From Haplomitrium mnioides (taxonomy: Eukaryota > Marchantiophyta > Haplomitriopsida > Calobryales): a stretch of 30,593 nt of DNA. The notes below the pieces were generated by a model. It was not told where the DNA came from, made no database searches, and worked only from the letters and a program-made list of their open reading frames with translations. The translations under genes were made by a program, and so were the position numbers. Where the stretch lies: contig JBNGIS010004703.1 of NCBI GenBank assembly GCA_049999725.1, forward strand, positions 29,035 to 59,627, in the 5' to 3' direction. Of the stretch, positions 9,225-17,300 are shown one piece after another. The number at the start of each line of letters is the position of its first letter. Within the stretch, counting starts at the first letter, position 1.

Positions 9225-9690
9225 AAGCACTCTTGTAGAATGTTGGTGGAGAGTAAGATCTTTGAAAAATTTATGTCATTGCGTTTTGCTCACAAAATCT
9301 AAGCAAAATATAGGCCTATCATAGGGAGTGTTGTAGCAATGGCTAATGGCCAAAAACATGACATGTTTTGCTCTCAAAGGCCATTCCTCTTAAGGATTGG
9401 AAAAGAGTATATGAAACTATGCAATTTGTTATTGTACTTGTACAATATGACATCATTTTAGGATTGCTTTGGCTTAAAGATCAATCCCCTCAATTTGATT
9501 GGGAAAAACGAAAAACTCAAGCTACCTTACAAGGCAAGAAATTTCTTTTTGGGTGTTTGACACAATTGGTGAAGAAGCTTAAATCAGTTGAATATGTTAA
9601 TTCAGTGGAGCAAGAGTTGCTTATCTTTGTTGTTTGGATTAAACCCATCATGAAATTGAGTAAGGAGGGAGGAAAATGTGTGCCTACCTC
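9225..9690 (+). pseudogene. A1 protease
   Basis: The frame near 9238 reads CRMLVESKIFEKFMS, the position of the protease D-S/T-G active site. A1 has E-S-K there, whereas the A2 homologue still reads CRMLVDSGS. It continues with VVAMANGQKHDMFC, then (with a frame change) METMQFVIVLVQYDIILGL, the hydrophobic end of the fold with the conserved I-L-G motif. A long open frame at 9368-9847 runs on into the linker before RT (FVDVFTENLPKGL). The mutated active site makes it inactive independently of the stops. Confidence 0.8.
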
Positions 9691-10600
9691 AATGATGAAT
9701 GACATTTTGAAAGAGTTTGTGGATGTGTTTACGGAAAATTTGCCAAAAGGGTTGTCAAACGATCGAAGAATATCTTTTCTGATTGAATTGATACTAAAAG
9801 CACTCCTTATAATTGACCTATATATCGGCCATCACCACAAGAATTAGAAGAGCTTTGAAAGACATTGATGGATCTTCTTGAGAAGGATTTCACTCAACAT
9901 GGTACTTCTCTTTGGAAAGCTCCGGTATTTTTTGTACGAAATAAAGATGGTGGATTTTGACTTCATACAAATTATCGAGGATTCAACAATCAAATAGTGA
10001 AAAATACCTATCCTCTACCTCTTATTGATGATTTGTTGAATCAATTGAGTGGTGTAGAATTCTTTTCTAAGTTGGATCTTTGAAAAAGCTACTAGCAAAT
10101 TCCAATCAAGCTAATGGATGTACCTAAGAGAGCTTTTCACACATGGTTTGGACATTCTGAGTGGAAGGTTCTTACATTTGGTCTTACTAATGCTCTAGTG
10201 ATATTCATGGATCAAATGCATCAAGTTTTTGATGGGTTATTTGATAAGTCATTATTAGTGTTTTTAGATGATATCTTTATCTTTAGTAAAATTGAAGTTG
10301 AACATCGTGCTCATCTTAAAGAGGTACTACAAAGACTATGCAATTGGAAGTTTTATTGCAAGAAGTCTAAGTGTGAGTTTTGGAAGAAAAATGTGACTTA
10401 CCTAGGACATAAAGTATCTATGGATGACATCAAAATGGAGGAAGAGAAAATTAAGGCTATTGCAAAGTGGCCAAAACTAAATGATGTAAAGGAGGTTCGA
10501 GCTTTTAATAGATTAGTGTGTTTTTATCAAAGATTCATCTATTACTATGCTCATATTGTTGCACCGCTTATGAATTTACTAGAGAAAGATGAAAAGTTTC
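9691..10600 (+). pseudogene. A1 reverse transcriptase
   Basis: Motifs in order are: DVFTENLPKGL; IDLYIGHHHKN in a shifted frame where RPIYRPSP-like residues are expected; WKAPVFFVRNKDGG; NTYPLPLIDDLLNQLSG; FFSKLDL followed by TGA; and, in the open frame 10114-10605, TFGLTNA, LLVFLDDIFIFSK with both palm Asp, KSKCEFWKKNVTYLGH and VKEVRAFNRLVCFYQRFI. The connection domain is complete. The catalytic FLDD is intact, but stops after LDL and GGF and frameshifts upstream prevent expression. The TGA after LDL stands where Arg (CGA) is usual. Confidence 0.92.
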
Positions 10601-10890
10601 AATAGACAATCAAAGAGTACTGGTCATTTCAACAACTCAAAGATGCGGTGTCTTCTTGTCCAATTCTACAACCATATGATCCAAAAAGAGGTTGCATAGT
10701 TGATTTTGATGCTTCTAATTTTGCTATTGAAGTGGTTTTATAGCAAGAGTTTGAGTATAGACTTCATCTAATTGCCTTGATGTCACGCCGATTAAATGCG
10801 GCACAGAGAAATTATTCTGCTAGAGATTGAGAGCAATTGACAATGGTTTATGCCACCAAAGTGTGGAGACACTATCTTTTAGGAAAACCT
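10601..10890 (+). pseudogene. A1 RNase H, truncated
   Basis: Follows RT directly: WSFQQLKDAVSSCPILQPYD, IVDFDASNFAIEVVL with the first catalytic Asp, LHLIALMSRRLNAAQRNYSA, then a TGA in place of the Glu-containing EKE motif, and VWRHYLLGKP. The sequence then jumps into the chromodomain coding region near 10895-10903. The last catalytic Asp region (TDHKPL in the family) and the whole integrase are missing. Confidence 0.88.
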
Positions 10891-10903
10891 GAACTTATAT
10901 GAA

Positions 10904-11030
10904 CATCCGCAAGTTCAATGCAAGGTTTTGTGGAAAGGCTATCACCTTTTTTATGCTACTTGGGAACCTTTTTCAAATCTTGAAAATGCTCAAGAATCTA
11001 TTACGGCAACGACGAGGACGTTATCGACTA
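10904..11030 (+). pseudogene. A1 chromodomain remnant (C-terminal part)
   Basis: The frame reads HPQVQCKVLWKGYHLFYATW, then EPFSNLENAQESI. The WKGY and TWEP motifs and the acidic NLENA helix are hallmarks of the chromodomain at the end of chromovirus integrase, thought to steer insertion by reading histone marks. The first strand (EEYEV) has been removed with the integrase by the internal deletion. A2 and A3 show the first strand but have decayed WKGY/TWEP. Confidence 0.88.
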
Positions 11031-11044
11031 GAAGGTGAGGATTA
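11031..11044 (+). other. A1 polypurine tract
   Basis: GAAGGTGAGGATTA directly before the 3' LTR start TGTAATAG. The equivalent positions in A2 and A3 read GAAGGCAAGGATTA and GAAGATAAGGATTA on the minus strand, so the tract is conserved in the family. Confidence 0.8.
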
Positions 11045-11240
11045 TGTAATAGTACAAGCATAAGGTTGTGATATTTATAAGGAAATAGAGAGGAGTGAAG
11101 TAAGTGGTAAAGAGTTACTTTTAAGGCTAAGATAAGGTTATTTGACTTCAAAGTTAGTTTTAGTAAAGAGAGTCTCTTTTAGGATTGAAATTAGAAGTGA
11201 CTTGTAAGTGAAGAAAGAGGTATGACACCCTCTTCTCTTG

Positions 11241-11250
11241 GATAAATACA
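11241..11250 (+). promoter_or_regulatory. TATA-box candidate in A1 3' LTR
   Basis: GATAAATACA within a context CTCTTCTCTTG before and AGGGCTT after. The A3 LTR has TATAAATAG in the same context, which suggests an ancestral TATA box near the middle of the LTR, as expected for U3. The 5' LTR has AGAAATA, so it has decayed there. Confidence 0.55.
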
Positions 11251-11372
11251 AGGGCTTCTTAGTCCCACTCCTCATTCTGGAGTTCATTTCAAATCACTTG
11301 GGTTCTTTGGTTGCTTGGCTTTTTGCTTGCACTCTTAGTCTTAGTTTGGACCTTTAGTTGACTTTGGTTGAA

Positions 11373-11389
11373 GAACTCTATTAGAGTTC
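11373..11389. repeat. Perfect 17-bp palindrome in A-family LTR
   Basis: GAACTCTA, one T, TAGAGTTC: two 8-bp arms around a single base. The 5' LTR copy at 8379-8395 has one mismatch. The same palindrome appears out of place in the A2 right LTR at 25523-25539. Confidence 0.85.
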
Positions 11390-11439
11390 ATTATGAGTTC
11401 TTACTTATTTGGATTTGGTCATTGAGATTCTTTTTACCA

Positions 11440-11720
11440 GTCCAATCTGCGTTAGTATATCCAAATAGTTTTACTTCAGCTTCATATGCATAAAAAAAAA
11501 CCATAATTTAGTATGCCTTTTGAAAAACGTAGTGCTCTCTTTGCCGCATCTAAATGGGGCTTTCATGGCACTTACATGAATTGACTAAGTATTCCCAAAT
11601 CATGAGACATGTATGGTCTTTTCATAGTTGCATAAATCAAACTTCCAACCATTTTCTGGAACATAGTTGGATCTTTCAATTCATCTCCCAAATTAGCTCT
11701 TAACTTTGTATTCTACTCAA
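11440..11720 (-). pseudogene. Copia RNase H N-terminal part and RT-RNase H connection
   Basis: Minus-strand motifs DPTMFQKMVGSLIYATMKRP, then LDAAKRALRFSKGILNYG and FGYTNADWT belong to the connection and first strands of copia RNase H, the last with the first catalytic Asp (NAD). The domain stops here because A1 is inserted; its continuation begins at about 8050. Stops occur in the QKP-like and Y-G-L segments. Confidence 0.85.
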
Positions 11721-11759
11721 ACGTAGTAGATATAGACTTACATGCCATCATTCCGTATT

Positions 11760-12480
11760 TTTATAGCATGTCCAAAACATACTTACATTGTAGTAACCAA
11801 ATAACTTGTGGTGTTCATATTACTTCTATGGTCAAGAAGTACATCATATCTCCTAAGTCTTTTATTTCAAATTCAACTCCAAGCCTCTTTTTAACATTTG
11901 CAATCTTCAGCTTATCATCTTCTGTAATTATAAGATCATCAACATATATCACTATTATGACAAAACCTATACTTGTTTTTTGCACATATACAAAGTAACT
12001 TTTCTCACTACTCACAAATCCCATACTCTATAAAAACATGCCTATTCTATTTGTCCAAGGTCAAAGTGTTTGCTTTAATCTATAATAAGCTTTCTTCAAC
12101 TTACATGCATAATTTTGAAACTCATGGTGTACATATCCCTATAGCTACTCTATATACACTTCTTTATATAACTCTCCATTCAAAAATCCATTCTTTACAT
12201 CCATATGATGTAAATCTGATCTTTTAGCAGCAAAGATAGAAATCACAGCTCTCATAGTCGACATCTTTGCAACATGACTAAATTTTTCATCAAAATATAT
12301 CCCATATATCTAAGCATATCCTTTGGCTACAAGTCTAGCCTTGTATTTTCTTATTGAACCATTTCCTTTATGCTTTTTTTAACACCTACAACCAATTGCT
12401 TTGTTTCCATCAAGTAGTGGTGTTAGCTTCCAAGTCTCAATCTCATTAAGTGCATTCACTTCTTCATCAATAGCTACCTC
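11760..12480 (-). pseudogene. Copia reverse transcriptase
   Basis: In minus-strand order: KAIGCR-like segment, YKARLVAKGYA, YFDEKFSHVAKMSTMRAVIS, LHHMDVKNGFLNGELYKEVY with the first catalytic Asp, then LKKAYYRLKQ, SYFVYVQKTS and IYVDDLIITEDD (11930-11955), EFEIKDLGDMMYFLTIEV. These are the canonical copia RT blocks and all three catalytic Asp are visible. The frame is broken several times; the longest open part is 11815-12024. RT would copy the element RNA within virus-like particles. Confidence 0.92.
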
Positions 12481-13170
12481 CTATTTAGGTATGCAATCGC
12501 ATTCTCATAGCAAGTGGGTTCTACATCCTGTATAACTTTCATATATATGCATAATGATGCACAAAAAGGCTATCATAACTCAACCTCCTTATTGGTTACT
12601 TTATACAAGTAGATTTACGTACCTTATTGTGCGTATTTTGCACACTAGATGTTTGAAAAGTGGGTATACCAACCTTTTCATCCAAGTTTTCAAGTTTCCA
12701 CCATCAATTTAGTGAAGTGCATCCATTTGCTGATCCACCTTGTCCTTTTTTTCTATTGAGTACGTCTTACTTTCAGCACTTCCAATTGATACATTTGGTG
12801 AACTTGACCTTAATCTTTTTGACCATGGATTAAAAATCTTGGATAGAGTGTTTGAACTCTCTCTTGGTCCACTCAACATTTGGGATTGTAATTCCTATTT
12901 TGCTAAATTTTTACGCACTTCTTTCTCCATATCAGTCTTCACAACTTTGGGACAAACAATGAACAACTTGGAGACAAGGGAGGAACCATTCTCCTCATTG
13001 TTCTAGATCTTTGCTAGTTCCTTCTACACCATACCAATTATTCAACTTATCAAATACAACATCTCTACTTACCCTGATTTGGTGTGTTACATGGTTAAAA
13101 CAACAATATCCTTCTTAATCCAAAGAATACCCAATGAAAATACAATTGTCTACTCTAGGATCTAGATTAG
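12481..13170 (-). pseudogene. Copia integrase-RT linker (degenerate)
   Basis: Between the integrase core and RT, minus-strand frames are low in recognisable motifs. The order and length fit the variable integrase C-terminus and linker of copia pol. Frameshifts are frequent and no other gene is apparent here. Confidence 0.55.
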
Positions 13171-13740
13171 TCCTTAGCTCATCTTTTTTTGTGTACATAC
13201 ACAATACATCCCAATACCTTCAAGTGAGATACATCACTTTTTATACCTATGAGTCTTTCTTCTAGAGTAATATCATGTATTCCTCCTATAGAATTCATAT
13301 TCATGATATATACATTTGTATGCACAACCTGTGCCGAATACTATTTTGACATATTCTTCTTATCATTTAAGACACGAGCAATTTCTGCTATATGTCTAAT
13401 CTTTCTCTTTGCTACTCCATTATGTTGTGGAGCATACATGCATGTGAATTTCCTCTGCACACCATGATCTACTAGAAATTTGATAAAATTTAGTGAAAAA
13501 TTATCACCTCCACCATCTGAGTGTAGACATTCAATCTACACACCTAATTCCTTTTCCACCATCTTCTTTAAGCTCTTAAAGTGCTAAAATTTCTTCTTTT
13601 GTCTTCATAGAGTAAACCCATACCTTCTTTGTATGGTCATCTATAGAAGTTACATAATACTTATTTCTTGACATTGATGCATGCTCAGTAGATCCCCATA
13701 CATCGGAGTGTACCATATCTAAAGGGTTCTTATTCACATT
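13171..13740 (-). pseudogene. Copia integrase core, catalytic Glu replaced by Lys
   Basis: Minus-strand motifs are NPLDMVHSDVWGSTEH (first Asp), a DDHTKKVWVY segment, ECLHSDGGGDNF (second Asp), VQRKFTCMYAPQHNGVAKRK and HIAEIARVLNDKKNMSKYY. The integrase D,D-35-E third ligand lies in the family motif NGVAERKNR; here the residue is Lys (AAA for GAA). The change is G-to-A on this strand and would by itself abolish strand transfer. Beyond the core, VSHLKVLGCIVYVHK matches the conserved L-FG-C-VHK block. Confidence 0.9.
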
Positions 13741-14020
13741 TCTTGGATATGAGAATGAATATCTTGACTTTTTTCCAAACTAACATGCTTCACACACCTT
13801 CTAAATATCAACATTCTTGAACTGTGGCAAACTTGTAACTACATCCATAGACTGCATTGATTTCATCCTTTGTAGATTTACATGTTCTATTCTTTTGTGC
13901 TAGATATATGCATCGCCAATAACTATATTCTTTTGTGTATACATAACATTATCATTCACCACTTGAGTCCTTACATCCAATTTGAACATCCTTCCAATCG
14001 TATTACCTCTAGCAACCAAT
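13741..14020 (-). pseudogene. Copia GAG-pre-integrase zinc-binding region
   Basis: The minus strand reads HVNLQRMKSMQ, then VCEAC followed by TAG and FGKKSRYSFS. The two His and two Cys of the HHCC domain are recognisable. The TAG stands where the family has Gln (CAG), giving CEACQFGK in relatives. The domain precedes the integrase core, as usual in copia pol. Confidence 0.8.
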
Positions 14021-14460
14021 TTTCTTTAATTCTTCAAATCTTCCACAAAACATCCATATTTATTAAAAGAAACTTCGAATCATTGTTCTACTATTTTACC
14101 AATTGATACTAGATTCTTTGTAATTTTTGGTGCATAGAACACATCAGCCATATACTTTGACTTTCCATCATGTGTAACCACTAGAACATTTCCTATCTAC
14201 TCAATGAGATGAATTATAACACCACATGTTTTCACATATCCTTGCAGCTCTGAATCATGGAACTCACTTAACCATTTTTTTATGATGCGTCATATGGTTT
14301 GACGTACTAGAATCTACATACCATGCATCATCTCCAAAACCTTGTGTACAAGCACTCATCATATGTTGCAAAACAAAGAGACGCTTAACATCACTCTTTG
14401 ATGACGATGGATAATTTCCTTGTTGTCTCTGACCATATCCTCTATTAATGCTGTTAGGTT
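14021..14460 (-). pseudogene. Copia protease region (degenerate)
   Basis: This lies between the zinc knuckle and the GAG-pre-integrase. The minus strand contains DDAWYVDSSTSNHMTHHK, which corresponds to the copia protease active site W-x-x-D-S-G/S-A/T followed by the H-M-T segment. Asp and the following Ser are visible. The remainder is broken by several stops. Confidence 0.75.
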
Positions 14461-15480
14461 TGCTATAGTAGTCATTTGCATAATGACCTACTTTTCCACA
14501 CTCTCAACAAACTACATATTGATGTTTAACCTTCCAACTCTTCCACAAAAGATCATTTTTCCTCGAAAATTTCCTCGGTCTCAACCATGAATTGCATTCT
14601 CTGAAATTTGTTGATTTTGGTTTAATTGCACATAACCTCTACATTCACCATGCCCTCTCTGGGATCTCCCTTTGCCTCCATCCTATCCTGAGTAGAGGTT
14701 TGGTGCCTCCTCATTAGAACCCTTTTCTGAAGTGGGTCCTCCAATAATCCTCTCCTCTTTAATCATCAAGGAGACTAGCTCAACAGAACCTCAAAGATTT
14801 TCCCAAACAAACACAAAAGTAGCAAACAATTTCCACTTGTCATCATCTTTCAAACCATTCAATATTGTAGACACTAAATCATCATGCTTTGAATTTTCTC
14901 TAATATATCCCAATGCATCTCATGTCTATTATATCTTCAAGACATAGTCATTCAAAGATATGTTGTGTTATGTTTTTATGTTATTCAACTCATTCTTCAA
15001 TTAAATCTTCCTAACTCTAGTATTTGTACGGTAGAGCCTTTCAAACATATCCCATACACCTTTTGCACACTCCAAATCTTGTAACTATCAAACCATCCTA
15101 TTTGACACATTATGCAAAATAAGAAACATCACTTTCTAATTCTTTTCGTTCCATTCTTTCTATGCCTTCAATTCATGTTCAGTTACATTCAATGAAGAAA
15201 AATGGGGTTCCTTTTCTTCATCTAACACATACTCCCATAGGCTCTTGCTTATCAAATAGTTCCTCATTCAGAGCTTCCATGGCTGGTAGTTGTTCTTCTC
15301 TAGCTTCTCAATACCAATGGTATTGCTATCACCCATTTATCCAACTTATCGACACCTCTAAACTTCAAGACAGTATGCTTCAGCTCTATGACCACCTTCA
15401 AGCAAAAAACAAATATTGAAGTCGATGTTCTGAACCAGATTGATTGTCTACTCCTTTCTATCTTTTGCTCCTTATGAACT
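14461..15480 (-). pseudogene. Copia gag with zinc-knuckle remnant
   Basis: On the minus strand the knuckle at about 14468-14509 reads C, stop, E, C, GKVGHYANDYY: a CX2CX4HX4C pattern with the last Cys changed to Tyr and a stop inside. Upstream the frames include FCLKVVIELKHTVLKFRGVD and, nearer the knuckle, fragments typical of the copia gag body such as MHWDILEK. The start is lost among frameshifts, close to the primer site. Assignment rests on position and the knuckle. Confidence 0.75.
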
Positions 15481-15482
15481 AG

Positions 15483-15494
15483 GCTTTGATACCA
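15483..15494 (-). other. Copia primer binding site (iMet)
   Basis: On the minus strand TGGTATCAAAGC directly follows the 5' LTR terminus TTCA. It differs from the plant initiator-Met PBS TGGTATCAGAGC at one base. It fixes the LTR end at 15495. Confidence 0.92.
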
Positions 15495-15768
15495 TGAATA
15501 GAAATAGAGGAGACAACTCTTTGGAGGAAAAAAATGAGAGAGAGATTGTAGAATCAACCAAATGGATCTACAAAATCGAAGAGGCTAGCGATGCTTGCTC
15601 TCTCTACAATCTTCCTTCTTCTTTCACTTTACATACTTTGTATTCTACCTAAACTAACCCTATATAAACTTAAATAACCTAACCCTAAAAGGTTCAATAT
15701 GTGATGACACGTAGTGAGAGTCTACCCATCATGGTAGCGGGATATGTACCGAGCTTGGTATTTCAACA
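15495..15768 (-). repeat. Copia 5' LTR
   Basis: About 274 bp. In plus orientation it starts TGAATAGAAATAGAGGAG and ends TTGGTATTTCAACA, followed by the TTTTT target duplication. A TATATAG on the minus strand near 15659-15667 is the likely TATA box. It pairs with 7324-7596. Confidence 0.93.
15659..15668 (-). promoter_or_regulatory. TATA-box candidate in copia 5' LTR
   Basis: GTTTATATAG on the minus strand, roughly 100 bp into the LTR from its 5' end, the usual place for the U3 core promoter. The other LTR has a mutated version. Confidence 0.55.
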
Positions 15769-15773
15769 TTTTT
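15769..15773. repeat. Copia target-site duplication, right copy (TTTTT)
   Basis: Matches 7319-7323. Gypsy-B gag resumes immediately after it on the minus strand. Confidence 0.75.
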
Positions 15774-16130
15774 CTCAATACATTAAAAATTGGGTCTTTT
15801 AATTGCCTACTCTATTGGCATATGTACGTAATTTTTCACTCTCCTCTTGTTTTCAATACACTACCTCTTGAAAATAGTTCTCATAGCTTTTTGTTGGGAG
15901 AAACTCTTCTATCAAAGCCTTTGTCAAACTCGTTTATGACTTGTTGGTTTCACTTTTTTTCTTGTTTCACCATTGACGTGCTTCTTGTTTCAAGACTTCG
16001 TATAACAATGCTAATGAATCATCAGGTCATTTCTCACCAATCTCAATGTAAGCATGTTCGAAGTCTTGCAATTAATCCTCCACATTCTCATTTTCTTTGC
16101 CATAGAAGACCATAATCTTTCTCATCTTAA
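15774..16130 (-). pseudogene. Gypsy-B gag N-terminal part
   Basis: The minus strand shows KIMVFYGKENENVED, LQDFEHAYIEIGEK, DDSLALLYEVLKQEARQW, LTKALIEEFLPTKSYENYF and SEKLRTYANRV, with a few stops between. This order (F-x-G, W-L-x-x-FE, A-x-x-W, L-x-x-x-F and the Y-A-R helix) is that of the retrotransposon gag domain. The reading stops at the copia insertion and continues in style on the far side at 7318. A plausible start lies near 16110-16130. Confidence 0.75.
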
Positions 16131-16738
16131 ATTGATAGCGTGCTTTTTCACTTTAGTTCTTCTTTCCACCACACCTACCAAAACAAAAATATATACCCTA
16201 CAAATTGCTTGAATTAGAATAGGAAAAACAAATAGTTTGGGATCACGCAATATTTTCTCCCTTTATTCCACTCCAAATTGTTCAACCAATCATTGGTGTA
16301 TGTGGATCTTAGCTATGATAAATACTCATAGTGCGATGGTCATTCTTTAGTCATCCATTGAAACCATTAACAACCCTCTCCTTGATTCGATAGAATGATC
16401 ATTCATGCTCCAATATGTTTACCTACTCCATTGAAGAGTACAAACATTGATACAATGATGTGGCAAAAAAGGCAAAGTTTATTTTCAAGAACAAGTAGTA
16501 GCTCACCAAGTTGATGAATCATTTCAACTCAATATTATTACATGGTGATGGTAATTTCTTGACAAGATACAAATTGGCTGTTTTGTTACATGGTGATTGC
16601 TGAAAAGTTAAAAAACCTTATATTTCCTCTAATGACATCCAAATCATCTCTATCCATCATCCCAATACCAAAAGCATTGTGCCATCACATTTAATGTATA
16701 AAAAGAGCCAAATATCCACCACATACCTTCAAATGCCC
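16131..16738. other. Interval between head-to-head gypsy-B and gypsy-C, possibly B leader or LTR
   Basis: No coding domain. It contains a small direct repeat of TTACATGGTGAT about 60 bp apart (near 16538 and 16589). It may hold the B untranslated leader and 5' LTR, but I found neither a primer site nor an LTR partner. Confidence 0.35.
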
Positions 16739-17300
16739 ATACAGAACTGTAGTCTATTTTGGATCCTTGTCATATCAAAGGGAGACGCAAGTTGAGGCAG
16801 AGTATGATAGTGAATACATTGGAGAGAAGGAGGACTCAGAGTACCATTACTTGGTTCAGGTGGTCAAGGATGCCAAAAAGGAGGTTTTGTTGGGAGAAGA
16901 GGTAGTGATAGTCAACCACATAGAGCTGACATGGAGTATAGCGGCAGAATTTGGAATGAAAGAGTCCACTAGATTTTTTGCGGGTGGGGAGAGGACAAGA
17001 ACCAAACTAAAATAAGAGTCTTGGAGCCTCAACAACAAGAAAAAAACAGCCAATTGACAAAGATGAGACCCGTTTATTTCAACTTGTTGCAAGGAGTGCT
17101 ATGGTTGGAAACATTGGAAGAGGGAGTTGGCCCACTCTTGAGGAATGAATTGAAAGTGGTAAGAGTAACATAACATAGAGAGGTCATTGTCCAAGAAAGA
17201 CGAGCATTTCAAGTGGGAGTTGGTCTACTCGTAGTTATAGAGGAGGCCTTGATTCTAACTCTAATGAATTTGAGCAATGTCTTTGCCTAGAGTCATACCA
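16739..17300 (+). pseudogene. Gypsy-C protease end and linker
   Basis: The frame 16767-17015 is open and acidic (EYDSEYIGEKEDSEYHYL). It continues, after frame changes, with VYFNLLQGVLWLETLEEG, RNELKVVRVT, AFQVGVGLLVVIEEALIL and LMNLSNVFA. The last leads to a TAG where DVFAWS-type Trp is conserved. The linker has no enzyme activity; it separates protease from RT in the polyprotein. Confidence 0.65.

Larger units (their letters stand above)
8051..11437 (+). mobile_element. Chromovirus A1: internally deleted Ty3/gypsy element nested in copia RNase H
   Basis: Two LTRs of about 390 bp flank gag, protease, RT, RNase H and the end of a chromodomain in plus orientation. Integrase is deleted. The total is about 3.4 kb, against about 4.7 kb for A2. 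The left flank ends in copia HDRRSTSGY codons and the right flank resumes with ADWT codons, so the insertion lies between adjacent RNase H codons. A 5-bp target duplication is decayed (CTAGC on the left, CCAGT on the right). A primer site resembling iMet and a polypurine tract are present. Small size, short LTRs and the chromodomain suggest a Reina-like clade; that placement is inference. Confidence 0.92.
11045..11437 (+). repeat. A1 3' LTR
   Basis: Starts TGTAATAGTACAAGC and ends near ATTCTTTTTAC. It pairs with 8051-8445. It carries a TATA-like ATAAATA at 11242-11248 and the perfect 17-bp palindrome at 11373-11389. After it, copia RNase H codons resume on the minus strand (ADWT and upstream). 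Confidence 0.92.
7324..15768 (-). mobile_element. Ty1/copia LTR retrotransposon, minus strand, with nested chromovirus A1
   Basis: Both LTRs, a primer binding site, a polypurine tract, TTTTT target duplications and all pol domains in copia order (gag, zinc knuckle, GAG-pre-integrase, integrase, RT, RNase H) are present on the minus strand. The element is inserted in the gag gene of gypsy-B and is itself interrupted in RNase H by chromovirus A1 (8051 to about 11437). Without A1 it is about 5.06 kb, a normal copia length. LTRs differ at roughly one position in five by eye, so the insertion is old. Many stops rule out function. Confidence 0.93.
3700..16130 (-). mobile_element. Gypsy-B: Tat/Athila-like Ty3/gypsy element, split by nested copia
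   Basis: Minus-strand gag, protease, RT and integrase signals occur in Ty3/gypsy order from about 16130 down to 3700. They are interrupted by a complete copia insertion at 7324-15768. Without that insertion about 4 kb of B remains. The RT style (YSFMDSYSGYSQI, then MPFGL), a D-G-G protease motif and the integrase tail (VLLYD, then GKLH) fit the non-chromovirus Tat/Athila-type branch. The RT-to-integrase interval has an internal deletion, so RNase H is missing. LTRs were not identified: regions 2.4-3.7 and 16.13-16.74 kb are candidates but show no clear match. Domain order and family are well supported; the outer limits are not. Confidence 0.75.

Noticed and set aside
11497-11520. A-rich run as the poly(A) tail of a LINE or SINE
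   Set aside because: It lies within copia RNase H coding sequence, with no target duplication or SINE promoter boxes.
15744-16115. Plus-strand open frame of 123 codons
   Set aside because: It is the antisense shadow of gypsy-B gag, whose motifs are clear on the minus strand.
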